Assembly (NCBI GenBank): GCA_035263865.1
Contig: DATFQX010000203.1
Coordinates: 1 to 64,000, forward strand
From: VAZQ01 sp035263865
GTDB taxonomy: Bacteria > Pseudomonadota > Alphaproteobacteria > Rhizobiales > Xanthobacteraceae
Direction of reading: 5' to 3'
DNA length: 64,000 bases
The position numbers and the translations under genes were made by a program. Positions 16,378 through 24,631 of the stretch are shown here, piece by piece (the stretch's first letter is position 1; every line of letters starts with the position of its first letter). The notes below the pieces were generated by a model. That model was not told the origin of the DNA and did not search any database. It was given only the letters and a program-made list of their open reading frames with translations.

Positions 16378-17553
16378 TCAGTAGGAGCGCGGCAGGCCGA
16401 GAACGTGTTCGGCGAGGTACGACAAGATCAAATTCGTCGAGATCGGCGCCGTCTGATAGAGCCGGGTTTCGCGAAACTTGCGCTCGATGTCGAACTCCTC
16501 GGCAAAGCCGAAGCTGCCGTGGGTCTGCAGGCACATGTCGGCCGCTGCCCACGAGGCATCGGCAGCAAGAAGTTTGGCGAGGTTTGCCTCCGCGCCGCAA
16601 TCGCGCCGGGCGTCATAAAGGGCTGCGGCCGCGCGGACCATGAGCTCGGCTGCGCGCATCTGCGCATAGGCCCGCGCGATCGGGAATTGCACTCCCTGAT
16701 TCTGCCCGATCGGCCGACCGAACACGATCCGCTCTCTGGCATAGCCGGTCGCCTTGGCGATGAACCACTTCGCGTCGCCGATACATTCCGCTGCAATCAG
16801 GATGCGCTCGGCATTCATCCCGCTCAGGATGTAGCGAAAACCCAGGCCCTCTTCGCCGACGAGATTTTCCGCGGGAACGCGCAGATCGTCGAAAAACAGC
16901 TCCGTCGTCGCGTGGTTCATCATGGTCCGGATCGGATTGACGCTGATGCCGGTGCCCTGGGCGAGGCGCATGTCGACGAGGAAGACGGAGAGACCGTCGG
17001 TGCGCGTCTTTGCCGCTTCGCGCGGGGTGGTGCGGGCAATGAGTAGCAGCAGATCCGAATGCTCGGCGCGCGACGTCCAGATTTTCTGTCCATTGATGAT
17101 GTAGTGATCGCCCTCTCGCACCGCGGTGGTGCGCAGATTGAGGGTATCGGAGCCGGATGTGGGCTCGGTGACCCCGAAGGCCTGTAATCGCAGCTCGCCC
17201 GCTGCAATCGGCGGCAGCCAGCGCGCCTTCTGCGCTGGACTGCCGTGCCGCAATAGCGTCCCCATCGTGTACATCTGCGCGTGACAGGCGGCGCCATTGC
17301 AGCCGGAGGCCTGGATCTCTTCCATGATCGCGGCAGCGGCCGTCATGCTCAGCCCGCTGCCGCCGTACTCCTCCGGGATCAGCGCAGCCAGGAAGCCCGC
17401 TTCAGTGAGTGCTGCGACGAACTCAGTCGGATAGGCACGCTCGCGATCGAGTGCGCGCCAATATTCGCCGGGAAATTTGGCGCAGAGGGTGCGTACGGAC
17501 TCGCGGATCTGGGCGAGCTCGTCGGCGGCGGCATTAAGCTCGGCCTGGGTCAT
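16378..17553 (-). CDS. Acyl-CoA dehydrogenase family protein
   Basis: This 391-residue FAD enzyme should oxidise an acyl-CoA at the alpha-beta bond. It shows the N-terminal helical domain, the FAD/substrate loop AFGVTEPTSGSDTLNLRTTA (about 124-143; T-E-P-x-x-G-S-D), INGQKIWTSRAEHSD (about 152-166) and the C-terminal signature region ARERIVFGRPIGQNQGVQFPIA (about 270-290) and CLQTHGSFGFAEEFDIERKFRE. The residue at the usual catalytic-Glu positions cannot be fixed by eye, so the acyl chain length is unknown. It is the last gene of the minus-strand aromatic region, 141 bases after the short-chain dehydrogenase. Confidence 0.88.
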   Translation of the reverse strand: MTQAELNAAADELAQIRESVRTLCAKFPGEYWRALDRERAYPTEFVAALTEAGFLAALIPEEYGGSGLSMTAAAAIMEEIQASGCNGAACHAQMYTMGTLLRHGSPAQKARWLPPIAAGELRLQAFGVTEPTSGSDTLNLRTTAVREGDHYIINGQKIWTSRAEHSDLLLLIARTTPREAAKTRTDGLSVFLVDMRLAQGTGISVNPIRTMMNHATTELFFDDLRVPAENLVGEEGLGFRYILSGMNAERILIAAECIGDAKWFIAKATGYARERIVFGRPIGQNQGVQFPIARAYAQMRAAELMVRAAAALYDARRDCGAEANLAKLLAADASWAAADMCLQTHGSFGFAEEFDIERKFRETRLYQTAPISTNLILSYLAEHVLGLPRSY

Positions 17554-17694
17554 GTGTCTCAAAACGCGTCCGCTGGATCGGTTCCACTCGCCGCGACCTC
17601 GGCGGTTCGGGGAAACGAATGCCCTCCTTTCGGCTCCCGGACGATCTCGCTGCGCGGCAGCTTCGGAGGCGATCGGCAAAAAGCATGTGTCGAG

Positions 17695-18609
17695 TTATAT
17701 CGGATCCCAGGAGAAGACGTCGCTGGAACGCTCGAGCGGCGTGAACGAAGGCCCCAGCGCGCCCTTGAGCTGCTGGCTGATGCTTTCGGGCGTCCAGCCG
17801 TCGGAGCGATGGATCGTACGGACTACGCGAGGCTGGCAGAACAGGAAAATCTCGTTGTTGCGAACGCCGAAAATTTGGCCGGAGATGGTCTCCGCGTTAT
17901 CGGAGGCGAGATAGACCGTAAGCGGCGCGATCTTTTCCGGCGTCATCTGCTGCATGCGCTCAACCCGCATCTTTTCCTCTGGTGTATCCATCGGGATCGA
18001 ATCGATCATGCGCGTCCAAGCAAATGGCGCTATGCAATTTGAACGCACCTTGAAGCGCTGCATGTCGAGGGCGATTGCGCGCGAGAGCCCGACGATACCA
18101 AACTTGGCCGCCATGTAATTGGCTTGACCGAAATTACCGACCAGCGCGGAGGTCGAGGTCATGTGCACGAACGCGCCACCACTCTGCTCACGAAAATGAA
18201 CCGCGCAGGCTCGGCTCATGTTGAACGAGCCATTGAGATGAACCGCCAGCACGTCCGACCAATCCGACCAGCTCATGCGATGGAAGATGCGGTCGCGCAA
18301 GATGCCGGCATTGTTGACCAGGATATCGACGCGGCCGAAGGCGGCGAGCGCGGATTTCACGATCTCCTCGGCGTTCTTCGGCTCCGCGATCGACAGCGTA
18401 GACGCGATCGCCTCGCCGCCGGCGCGTTTGATCTCGTCCATCACCTGTTGCGCGGCTGAGGGATCGCTACCCGCCCCTTCAAGGCTGGCGCCGATGTCGC
18501 AGACGACGACGCGGGCGCCCTCGCTCGCCATGAGCAGCGCGACACCGCGGCCGATGCCGCGACCGGCGCCGGTCACGACGGCGACTTTGCCGGCCACCAT
18601 GCCTGTCAT
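17695..18609 (-). CDS. Short-chain dehydrogenase/reductase, multifunctional-enzyme (HSD17B4)-like
   Basis: This 304-residue protein has the NAD-binding TGAGRGIGRG (about 14-23), VNNAGILRD (about 95-103) and the catalytic Ser and Tyr-x-x-x-Lys in TSTSALVGNFGQANYMAAKFG (about 150-169). Its insertion after beta-2 and the C-terminal extension of about 50 residues after the usual SGQIFGV end resemble the (3R)-hydroxyacyl-CoA dehydrogenase part of multifunctional enzyme 2. It is therefore a candidate 3-hydroxyacyl-CoA dehydrogenase. It lies between the acyl-CoA dehydrogenase and a MetE-like gene on the same strand, which fits a side-chain beta-oxidation role, by inference. Confidence 0.82.
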   Translation of the reverse strand: MTGMVAGKVAVVTGAGRGIGRGVALLMASEGARVVVCDIGASLEGAGSDPSAAQQVMDEIKRAGGEAIASTLSIAEPKNAEEIVKSALAAFGRVDILVNNAGILRDRIFHRMSWSDWSDVLAVHLNGSFNMSRACAVHFREQSGGAFVHMTSTSALVGNFGQANYMAAKFGIVGLSRAIALDMQRFKVRSNCIAPFAWTRMIDSIPMDTPEEKMRVERMQQMTPEKIAPLTVYLASDNAETISGQIFGVRNNEIFLFCQPRVVRTIHRSDGWTPESISQQLKGALGPSFTPLERSSDVFSWDPI

Positions 18610-18668
18610 GAGGTTTCCACGGTTTTTATTTGCTGCCCGCTGTCAGTATTTGCCGCTCGCCATTTGCG

Positions 18669-19769
18669 CTAGCCCCACACCTCGTCAGCGACTTCGACGA
18701 TGCGGCGCAGTTTTGCCCACTGCTCCTCCTCGGTCAGCAAATTGCCTTCCTCGGTCGAAGCAAAGCCGCATTGCCCGGAAATGCAGAGCTGATCGAGCGG
18801 AGCGTATTTCGCCGCCTGATCGATACGGCGCTTGAGTTCGTCCTTGCTCTCGAGCTTGCCAGTCTTGGTGGTCACGATGCCGAGCACAACGAGCTTGCCT
18901 TTGGGCAGCATGCGCAGCGGCTCGAAACCGCCCGAACGCGGATCGTCGTACTCCATGAAATATCCGTGCACTTTGATCTTGTTGAATAGGATTTCCTGTA
19001 CGGCTTCATAGCCGCCGGTCCCCATGTAGGTTGATTTGTAATTGCCGCGGCACAGATGCATGGTGATAGTCATGTCGGAAGGGATATCCGACATCGCCGT
19101 ATTGATGAGATCGCCGTAAATCTCGCCGAGTCGCCCGGGATTGTCGCCGCGATCGACCATTTGCTGGCGATATTTCGGATCGCACAGCATGGCAATGAAG
19201 ACTTCATCAAGCTGGAGATAGCGGCACCCGGCATCGGCGAAGGCGCGCACCGCCCTGCGGTAAGCCTGGCCCAGGTCGGCGAAAAATTGGTCGAGCCCGG
19301 GATACACGCTCTTGTCGATCGGGGTCTTCAGCGGCCGGCCGTAGATCGCGGAGGGTGCCGGTATCGTAATTTTCGGCATGCGCGTGGTGTGCGCCTGCAC
19401 GAATTTGAAATGCTCGATCATCGGATGGCCGGAAAATCCAAGCTTGCCGGTGACGCGCACCCCCTCGTTACGAGTAGTAACGCCGGCAAATGCAATGCCG
19501 GTATCCATGACATGACGCTCGGCGCCATCGAGACCCCAAAGAAAATCGAGGTGCCACCAGGAGCGGCGAAACTCGCCATCAGTTACGGCTTGAAGCCCCA
19601 CCTCCTCTTGTTTCTTGATGACTCGTTCAATCTCCCGGTCCTCGGCCGCCTTGAGATCCGCAGCGCTCATCTCGCCGTTCGCACGTTTCCCACGCGCCGT
19701 CTTCACCGCCGCCGGGCGCAACAGACTTCCGACGTGATCGGCACGGAACGGCGGCTTGGATCGCTTCAT
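18669..19769 (-). CDS. MetE-like zinc alkyl/methyltransferase homolog 3 (cobalamin-independent methionine synthase II family)
   Basis: This 366-residue protein covers only the C-terminal catalytic barrel of MetE, the size of stand-alone members such as epoxyalkane:CoM transferase. It starts with the family signature FRADHVGSLLRP (about 8-19). Zinc ligands are visible as the H-x-C pair in TMHLCRGN (about 237-244) and the later Cys in SGQCGFAST (about 332-340). DGEFRRSWWHLDFL (about 64-77) is the substrate-side loop. It is close to the homolog at 21913-23019, by eye well over half identical. It flanks the intradiol dioxygenase gene. The methyl or alkyl donor and acceptor are unknown; true methionine synthase activity is unlikely. 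Confidence 0.82.
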   Translation of the reverse strand: MKRSKPPFRADHVGSLLRPAAVKTARGKRANGEMSAADLKAAEDREIERVIKKQEEVGLQAVTDGEFRRSWWHLDFLWGLDGAERHVMDTGIAFAGVTTRNEGVRVTGKLGFSGHPMIEHFKFVQAHTTRMPKITIPAPSAIYGRPLKTPIDKSVYPGLDQFFADLGQAYRRAVRAFADAGCRYLQLDEVFIAMLCDPKYRQQMVDRGDNPGRLGEIYGDLINTAMSDIPSDMTITMHLCRGNYKSTYMGTGGYEAVQEILFNKIKVHGYFMEYDDPRSGGFEPLRMLPKGKLVVLGIVTTKTGKLESKDELKRRIDQAAKYAPLDQLCISGQCGFASTEEGNLLTEEEQWAKLRRIVEVADEVWG

Positions 19770-19946
19770 GAGTCGAGCCCTCTAGCGGTTGTCGTCTCCG
19801 CAACCTCCCTCGCGAGGTCCACGCCCATGAAGACAGAAAGCCGAACTACGTACAGAGGCAGGGTTGATCGAGGTCGATAAAGTTCCCCACTGTCGAGGCA
19901 GCGCTCAAGCGCGTCCTTGGCCGCGCCGTGAGCGTCGTTGCGCTCT

Positions 19947-20828
19947 TCACTCGGCTGCGGCGAGAGCCTCCACCCCCTTCGCCAGCACGAAATCGTATTT
20001 AACTTCGTAGAATGGCGTCGCCACAGTCTCGCCGGTCGGCGTTTTGCCCGGCGATTTTTTGACGAAGTCGACGATCAGCGGTTCCTTCACGGCATACACC
20101 ACGTCGGTGTTGATATACTCATCGCCTTTCTGAAAAAGGTGCGTGATAAGGCCATGGTAGCCCGGCGCAGAGACCGCGAAATGAATATGGGCCGGCCGCA
20201 TATGGCTGATGTTGGTTCGTTCCATGAGCTCCCCGACGGTTCCATCCATCGGGATGGTGTAGGCGATCGGCGCCACCGTCCGGATCACATAGCTGCCGTC
20301 GGCTTGCGTGCGGTAGAGGCCACGCATCCACGGCCCTTTCACATCGCGTTGGTCCTCGTAAAGGCCTTCGCCGTCGGTTTGCCACAGATCGAGCACCGCC
20401 CCCGCGATCGGCTCGCCGTCTAGGCCGTGCACCTTGCCGGTCAAGAAACAGGGAATGCCGGGAGCACCCTGCGCCATGTCGCCGCCCTGTGCCATTGCCG
20501 GCGCGTTGGGCACATGGAACGGACCTTCGACCGTGCTCGGCGTCGCTGCGCTGGGCCGGCGATGGTTGATCGCGTCCACCAGCATGCTCACACCCAGCAC
20601 ATCCGAGGCGAGGACGAATTCCTGTCGCTTCTCCGAGCAGAGCTTTCCCGTGCGGGTGAGCCAATCGATCGCTGCTGCCCATTCCGCCTGCGTCGGCTCG
20701 ATATCGCGCACGAAACCATGAAGATGTCTGATCAGCGATTGCATGATCCGTCGCAGGCGCGGATCGGGAATGTCCTTCCACCGCTCCGTCACGACATCGG
20801 TCAGGTTGTCTTCGGTCACGTAGGGCAT
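19947..20828 (-). CDS. Intradiol ring-cleavage dioxygenase, hydroxyquinol 1,2-dioxygenase type
   Basis: The 293-residue enzyme is expected to cleave hydroxyquinol (1,2,4-trihydroxybenzene) between the two vicinal hydroxyls to maleylacetate with Fe(III). The N-terminal dimerisation helices are followed by TPSTVEGPFHVPNAP (about 96-110), which is closer to hydroxyquinol than catechol dioxygenases, and a catalytic beta-sandwich. The four iron ligands are visible: Tyr157 (GLYED), Tyr190 (IAYTIP), His214 and His216 (RPAHIHF). GAGGAG precedes the ATG at 20828. It sits between two MetE-like genes. Catechol or substituted-catechol specificity cannot be excluded. Confidence 0.88.
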   Translation of the reverse strand: MPYVTEDNLTDVVTERWKDIPDPRLRRIMQSLIRHLHGFVRDIEPTQAEWAAAIDWLTRTGKLCSEKRQEFVLASDVLGVSMLVDAINHRRPSAATPSTVEGPFHVPNAPAMAQGGDMAQGAPGIPCFLTGKVHGLDGEPIAGAVLDLWQTDGEGLYEDQRDVKGPWMRGLYRTQADGSYVIRTVAPIAYTIPMDGTVGELMERTNISHMRPAHIHFAVSAPGYHGLITHLFQKGDEYINTDVVYAVKEPLIVDFVKKSPGKTPTGETVATPFYEVKYDFVLAKGVEALAAAE

Positions 20829-20861
20829 GGCTGGCTCCTCATCCTTCTTGCGGACCATTGC

Positions 20862-21884
20862 TCATCCGGCGAGCTCGTGGCGCACGATCGCGGCACCTTC
20901 GACCATTGCACGCATTTTTCCGAATGCGACCTCGCGCGGAAGATATTTAAGGCCGCAATCCGGCGACACCACGATTCGTTCGGCCGACGCAAAGGGCAAT
21001 GCCTTGCGGATACGGCCGGCAACCGTTTCGGGTGCCTCGACGGTGGGGTCCGAAAGGTCGATCACGCCGAGAATGATCCTCTTGGACGGCAGCTGTTGCA
21101 AGACCGAAAGATCGAGCTTGGGCTGAGCGGCCTCAATCGAGACCTGATCGACCGCCGAGCGTTCGAACTCCGCCAGGAACGAATAACCGGAGGGCTTGTC
21201 CTTTACCACCGCGGCATAGCCGAAGCAGATGTGTACCGCCGTCGTCCCCCCGACGCCCGCCAGCGCGCGATCAAGCGCCTTTAGCCCGTATTGGCGCGCC
21301 TTTTCCGGTCGCGACTGCATCCAGGGCTCGTCGATCTGCACGATATCGGCGCCGGCCGCGAACAGATCTTTGATTTCGACGTTGACCGCCGCCGCATAGT
21401 CAAGCGCCAGCCGCTCCTCGTCGCCATAGAAATCGTCCTGGCATTGCGCCGACATCGTGAACGGCCCTGGCACCGTCATCTTGACCGTCCGGTTCGTGTT
21501 GGCGCGCAGGAATTCGACGTCGCGGACCTCGACCGGGTGCTTGCGCCGAATCGGACCAATGACCCGCGGCACCGTGGAAAACCCGCCGGTACGGTTCCCG
21601 GTCTTGCCGGGATTGTCGAGATCGATACCGTCGAGCGCCGTGGCAAAGCGGTTGGAATAACTCTCCCGGCGCTGTTCGCCGTCGGTGATGATGTCGAGTC
21701 CGGCGCGCTCTTGATCGCGGATCGCGAGCAAAGTGGCGTCGTCTTGCGCCGCCTCGAGCCGTGCCGGATCGACGAGCCAAAGATCGTGCGCACGCACGCG
21801 CGGCACCTGCTTGGAAAGCTTGGCCTGGTCGATCAGCCAGATCGGTTGGGAATAGGAGCCGACCAAGGTCGTTGGTAAGAGCAT
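20862..21884 (-). CDS. MetE-like zinc alkyl/methyltransferase homolog 2
   Basis: This 340-residue protein is a second, more distant member of the MetE C-terminal barrel family. It begins LLPTTLVGSYSQPIWL (about 2-17), the form of the N-terminal signature used by archaeal and core MetE proteins. Likely zinc ligands are the H-x-C pair in AVHICFGYA and the Cys in SPDCGLKYLP near the C-terminus (about 312). DIVQIDEPWMQ carries the Asp/Glu of the substrate pocket, and VSIEAAQPKLDLS follows. It is 28 bases downstream of homolog 1 and 33 bases upstream of the dioxygenase gene, so the three are probably cotranscribed. The ATG at 21884 fits family starts. Substrate unknown. Confidence 0.82.
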   Translation of the reverse strand: MLLPTTLVGSYSQPIWLIDQAKLSKQVPRVRAHDLWLVDPARLEAAQDDATLLAIRDQERAGLDIITDGEQRRESYSNRFATALDGIDLDNPGKTGNRTGGFSTVPRVIGPIRRKHPVEVRDVEFLRANTNRTVKMTVPGPFTMSAQCQDDFYGDEERLALDYAAAVNVEIKDLFAAGADIVQIDEPWMQSRPEKARQYGLKALDRALAGVGGTTAVHICFGYAAVVKDKPSGYSFLAEFERSAVDQVSIEAAQPKLDLSVLQQLPSKRIILGVIDLSDPTVEAPETVAGRIRKALPFASAERIVVSPDCGLKYLPREVAFGKMRAMVEGAAIVRHELAG

Positions 21885-21912
21885 CACGCCAGCGCCCGAG
21901 ATCACCGCACCT

Positions 21913-23019
21913 TCAGCGTCCCCAGACTTCGCCCGCGATATCGACAATCATGCGCAATTTCGCCCATTGTTCCTCCTCGGCCAGGATATTGCCTTCCTCG
22001 GTCGAGGCGAAGCCGCACTGCGGAGAGAGGCAGAATTGCTCGATGGGCGCAAATTTGCCCGCTTCATCGATGCGCCGCTTTACATCGTCCTTCTTCTCCA
22101 ACGCGCCGCTCTTGGAAGTGACGAGACCCAGCACCACGATCTTGTTGCCTTTAGGCAGAAACCGCAGCGGTTCGAATCCCCCCGCGCGCTCGGTGTCGTA
22201 TTCGAGAAAATAACCGTCATAGTTAACCTTTCCGAGCATGGTTTCCGCCACCGGCTCGTAGCCGCCTTCGGAAATCCACGTCGAGCGGAAGTTGCCACGG
22301 CAGACGTGGGTGGTGATCGTCATGTCCGCGGGCTTGGCTTTGAGCGCGGTATTGATCACGCGCGCGTAAATCCCCTGGAGTTGATCCACATTCGACATCC
22401 GCTCGCGCGCTTTGCGCAGCTCCTCCTGGGAGCAAAGATAGGCCCATACCGTGTCGTCGAATTGCAAATAGCGGCAGCCGGCGTCATAAAAAGCCTTGAC
22501 CGCTTGTTTATAGGCATTGCCGAGATCGTGAAAAAACTGATCGATATCGGGATAGGCGGTCTTCTTGATGCCGTCCTTCGGCAGTCGGAAATGGAGCACC
22601 GAGGGAGACGGAATGGTCATCTTCGGCATGACCTTGGTGTGCTCCTTGAGAAATTTGAAGTGCGCCAGCATTGGATGATTGGAGAAGGCGACCTTGCCCA
22701 CGATGCGCAGGCCCTGCGCCTTGGTTTGCACGCCACGGAATTGGATGCCCTGCTCCGCCTCGTAGATTTCGACGCCATCGAGCGTGCCCAGGAAATCGAA
22801 GTGCCACCACGAGCGGCGGAACTCGCCGTCGGTGGCAAGTTGGAGCCCGAGCTCTTCCTGCTTTTTGACGATCTTTTCGATCTCCCGATCCTCGACCGCC
22901 TTGAGCTCGGCCGCAATAATGTTGCCCTTTTCGCGCTTGGCGCGCGCTTCCTTGAGCGCTGCGGGACGCAAGAAGCTGCCCACATGATCGGCGCGGAATG
23001 GCGGTTTCGTCCTCTTCAT
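21913..23019 (-). CDS. MetE-like zinc alkyl/methyltransferase homolog 1
   Basis: This 368-residue protein is a close paralog of the gene at 18669-19769: it shares FRADHVGSFLRPAA, DGEFRRSWWHFDFL, GCRYLQFDD, and the zinc-site segments TTHVCRGNFRS (H-x-C, about 239-249) and SPQCGFASTEEGN (about 333-345). A ribosome-binding site (AAGGAG) lies eight bases before the ATG. It is the first of the MetE/dioxygenase group, 130 bases after livF on the same strand. The pairing of two near-copies with the distinct homolog 2 suggests a multi-component or divergent-substrate transferase system. It lacks the N-terminal half of housekeeping MetE. Confidence 0.82.
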   Translation of the reverse strand: MKRTKPPFRADHVGSFLRPAALKEARAKREKGNIIAAELKAVEDREIEKIVKKQEELGLQLATDGEFRRSWWHFDFLGTLDGVEIYEAEQGIQFRGVQTKAQGLRIVGKVAFSNHPMLAHFKFLKEHTKVMPKMTIPSPSVLHFRLPKDGIKKTAYPDIDQFFHDLGNAYKQAVKAFYDAGCRYLQFDDTVWAYLCSQEELRKARERMSNVDQLQGIYARVINTALKAKPADMTITTHVCRGNFRSTWISEGGYEPVAETMLGKVNYDGYFLEYDTERAGGFEPLRFLPKGNKIVVLGLVTSKSGALEKKDDVKRRIDEAGKFAPIEQFCLSPQCGFASTEEGNILAEEEQWAKLRMIVDIAGEVWGR

Positions 23020-23149
23020 TGAACTGACTCCTTCAATTACTGGAGCAAAGCCACGCCGGCCGATGGATCGTCAACCACAAAACGATGCGCGAGTTGGTCC
23101 GCGATAGGGCTCGTGGGAGCTGTCCCACCTTTCTGCGAGAGATACGCGG

Positions 23150-23881
23150 TCACCGCCGTCCCTTGCGGCGGGACCCGGCGGCTGTGACGCCGAGATAGCT
23201 TTCGAGCACGGCGCGGTCGCCGGCAAGCTCGGCACTCGCCCCCTCGTACACCACCGCGCCGCGCTCGATGATCGCCACCCGATCGGTCACACCGAGCACC
23301 TTCTGCGCGTTCTGCTCAACCAAGATCGCAGACATGCCTTCGTCGCGAATGATGCGCCGCAGCGCCAGCAACAGCTCCTCCACCAGAATCGGGGCGAGCC
23401 CCTCCAGCGGCTCGTCGAGCAGCATCAGACGCGGATTGAGGATCAAAGCGCGGCCAACCGCAAGCATCTGCTGCTCGCCGCCCGAGAGCTGATTGCCAAG
23501 ATTGCGACGACGTTCGCTCAGCCGCGGAAACAGCTCGTAAATGCGCTCCTCAGTCCATGGACCGGGCCGCGCGACGGCGGTGAGATTTTCCTCCACGGTG
23601 AGTGATTTGAAGATGTTGCGCTCCTGCGGCACCCAGCCGATGCCGACATGCGCCCGCTGATCCGGCCGCAACGGCGTGATGTCGCGGCCATCGAGGCCGA
23701 TACGGCCGGCGATATAGCGGGTCACGCCCACGATTGAATTGATCAACGTGGTCTTGCCCATGCCGTTGCGGCCGAGCAGAGCCAGCGACTGCCCCTCGGG
23801 AAGAGCAAGCGAGATTGCGTTGAGCACGACCGCTTCGCCGTAGCCAGCGCTCAGCTGCTCGATGGTCAGCAGTTCAGGCAT
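23150..23881 (-). CDS. livF: Branched-chain-type ABC transporter ATP-binding protein LivF
   Basis: This 243-residue ATPase is the second nucleotide-binding subunit of a LivHMGFK-type importer at the inner membrane. Walker A is GRNGMGKTT (about 37-45), the Q-loop is in WVPQERNIFKSLTVEENL (about 84-101), the signature is LSGGEQQML (about 133-141) and Walker B LMLLDEPLEGLAP (about 153-165). The -EPLEGLAP- form is typical of LivF. It overlaps the end of livG by eight bases. The neighbouring lig genes make an aromatic acid a likelier substrate than amino acids; this is inference. Confidence 0.92.
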   Translation of the reverse strand: MPELLTIEQLSAGYGEAVVLNAISLALPEGQSLALLGRNGMGKTTLINSIVGVTRYIAGRIGLDGRDITPLRPDQRAHVGIGWVPQERNIFKSLTVEENLTAVARPGPWTEERIYELFPRLSERRRNLGNQLSGGEQQMLAVGRALILNPRLMLLDEPLEGLAPILVEELLLALRRIIRDEGMSAILVEQNAQKVLGVTDRVAIIERGAVVYEGASAELAGDRAVLESYLGVTAAGSRRKGRR

Positions 23882-24626
23882 CGAGCGACTCGCCTAAATA
23901 GACTGCCTTGACGCGCGGGTCGCGCGCAACCTCCTCGGGCGGCCCGTCAACGAACAGTGCGCCATTCACCAGCACCGAGATGCGATCGGCGAAGGAGAAC
24001 ACGATATCCATGTCGTGCTCGATCAGCAGCACCGTCACGTCGGCGGGCAGCGCCGCCACCGTCGCGAGGATCTCGTGCCGCTCGTCCTCGGGCACTCCGG
24101 CCGCGGGTTCGTCGAGGAGCAGCACGCGGGGGCGGCAAGCGATCGCGAGCGCGATCTCGAGCAACCGCTGCTTGCCGTAGGGAAGCCTGCCGGTGCGCTC
24201 GTACATGACATCGGTGAGATGGAAGCGGGCGAGGATTTCGACGATTTCCTCGACCACGGCGGGATTGGTGCCGACGAGCCGACACCACTGCGCGCCCGAA
24301 CCCAACCGTTCCGAGATCGCGAGCGCGACGGTCTCGAGTGGGGTGAGGTCGAGAAACAGCTGGTTGATCTGAAAGGTACGCGCGAGCCCGCGCTGCACCC
24401 GCTTGTGGGCTTCGAGCGCGGTGATGTCTTGTCCTTCGAGCAGGATGCGTCCGGCCGTGGGCCTCAGCACGCCGGTGAGCAGATTGATGACCGTTGTCTT
24501 GCCGGCCCCGTTCGGTCCGATCAACGCGTGTCGCGCACCCTTTTCGATCGTGAGCGAGACGCCGGCGACCGCGGCAATGCCGCCGAAATGCTTCTGCAAA
24601 GCTACGGTTTCGAGGGCGACGGGCAT
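23874..24626 (-). CDS. livG: Branched-chain-type ABC transporter ATP-binding protein LivG
   Basis: This 250-residue ATPase pairs with LivF. It shows FGGIAAVAGVSL, Walker A GPNGAGKTT (about 39-47), the LivG-type RTFQINQLFLDLTPLETV (about 87-104), and Walker B VLLLDEPAAGVPEDE (about 158-172). The signature LPYGKQRLLEIA replaces the usual LSGGQQ form, as is normal in LivG. The ATG at 24626 lies six bases after the livM stop and fits family starts; the upstream Arg-rich frame is not LivG-like. Its 3' end overlaps livF. Confidence 0.92.
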   Translation of the reverse strand: MPVALETVALQKHFGGIAAVAGVSLTIEKGARHALIGPNGAGKTTVINLLTGVLRPTAGRILLEGQDITALEAHKRVQRGLARTFQINQLFLDLTPLETVALAISERLGSGAQWCRLVGTNPAVVEEIVEILARFHLTDVMYERTGRLPYGKQRLLEIALAIACRPRVLLLDEPAAGVPEDERHEILATVAALPADVTVLLIEHDMDIVFSFADRISVLVNGALFVDGPPEEVARDPRVKAVYLGESLDA

Positions 24627-24631
24627 GGGCT

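Noticed and set aside
18669..23019. Reading the three MetE-like genes as methionine synthases
   Set aside because: They lack the N-terminal half of housekeeping MetE, are three in number and are embedded in a ring-cleavage cluster.
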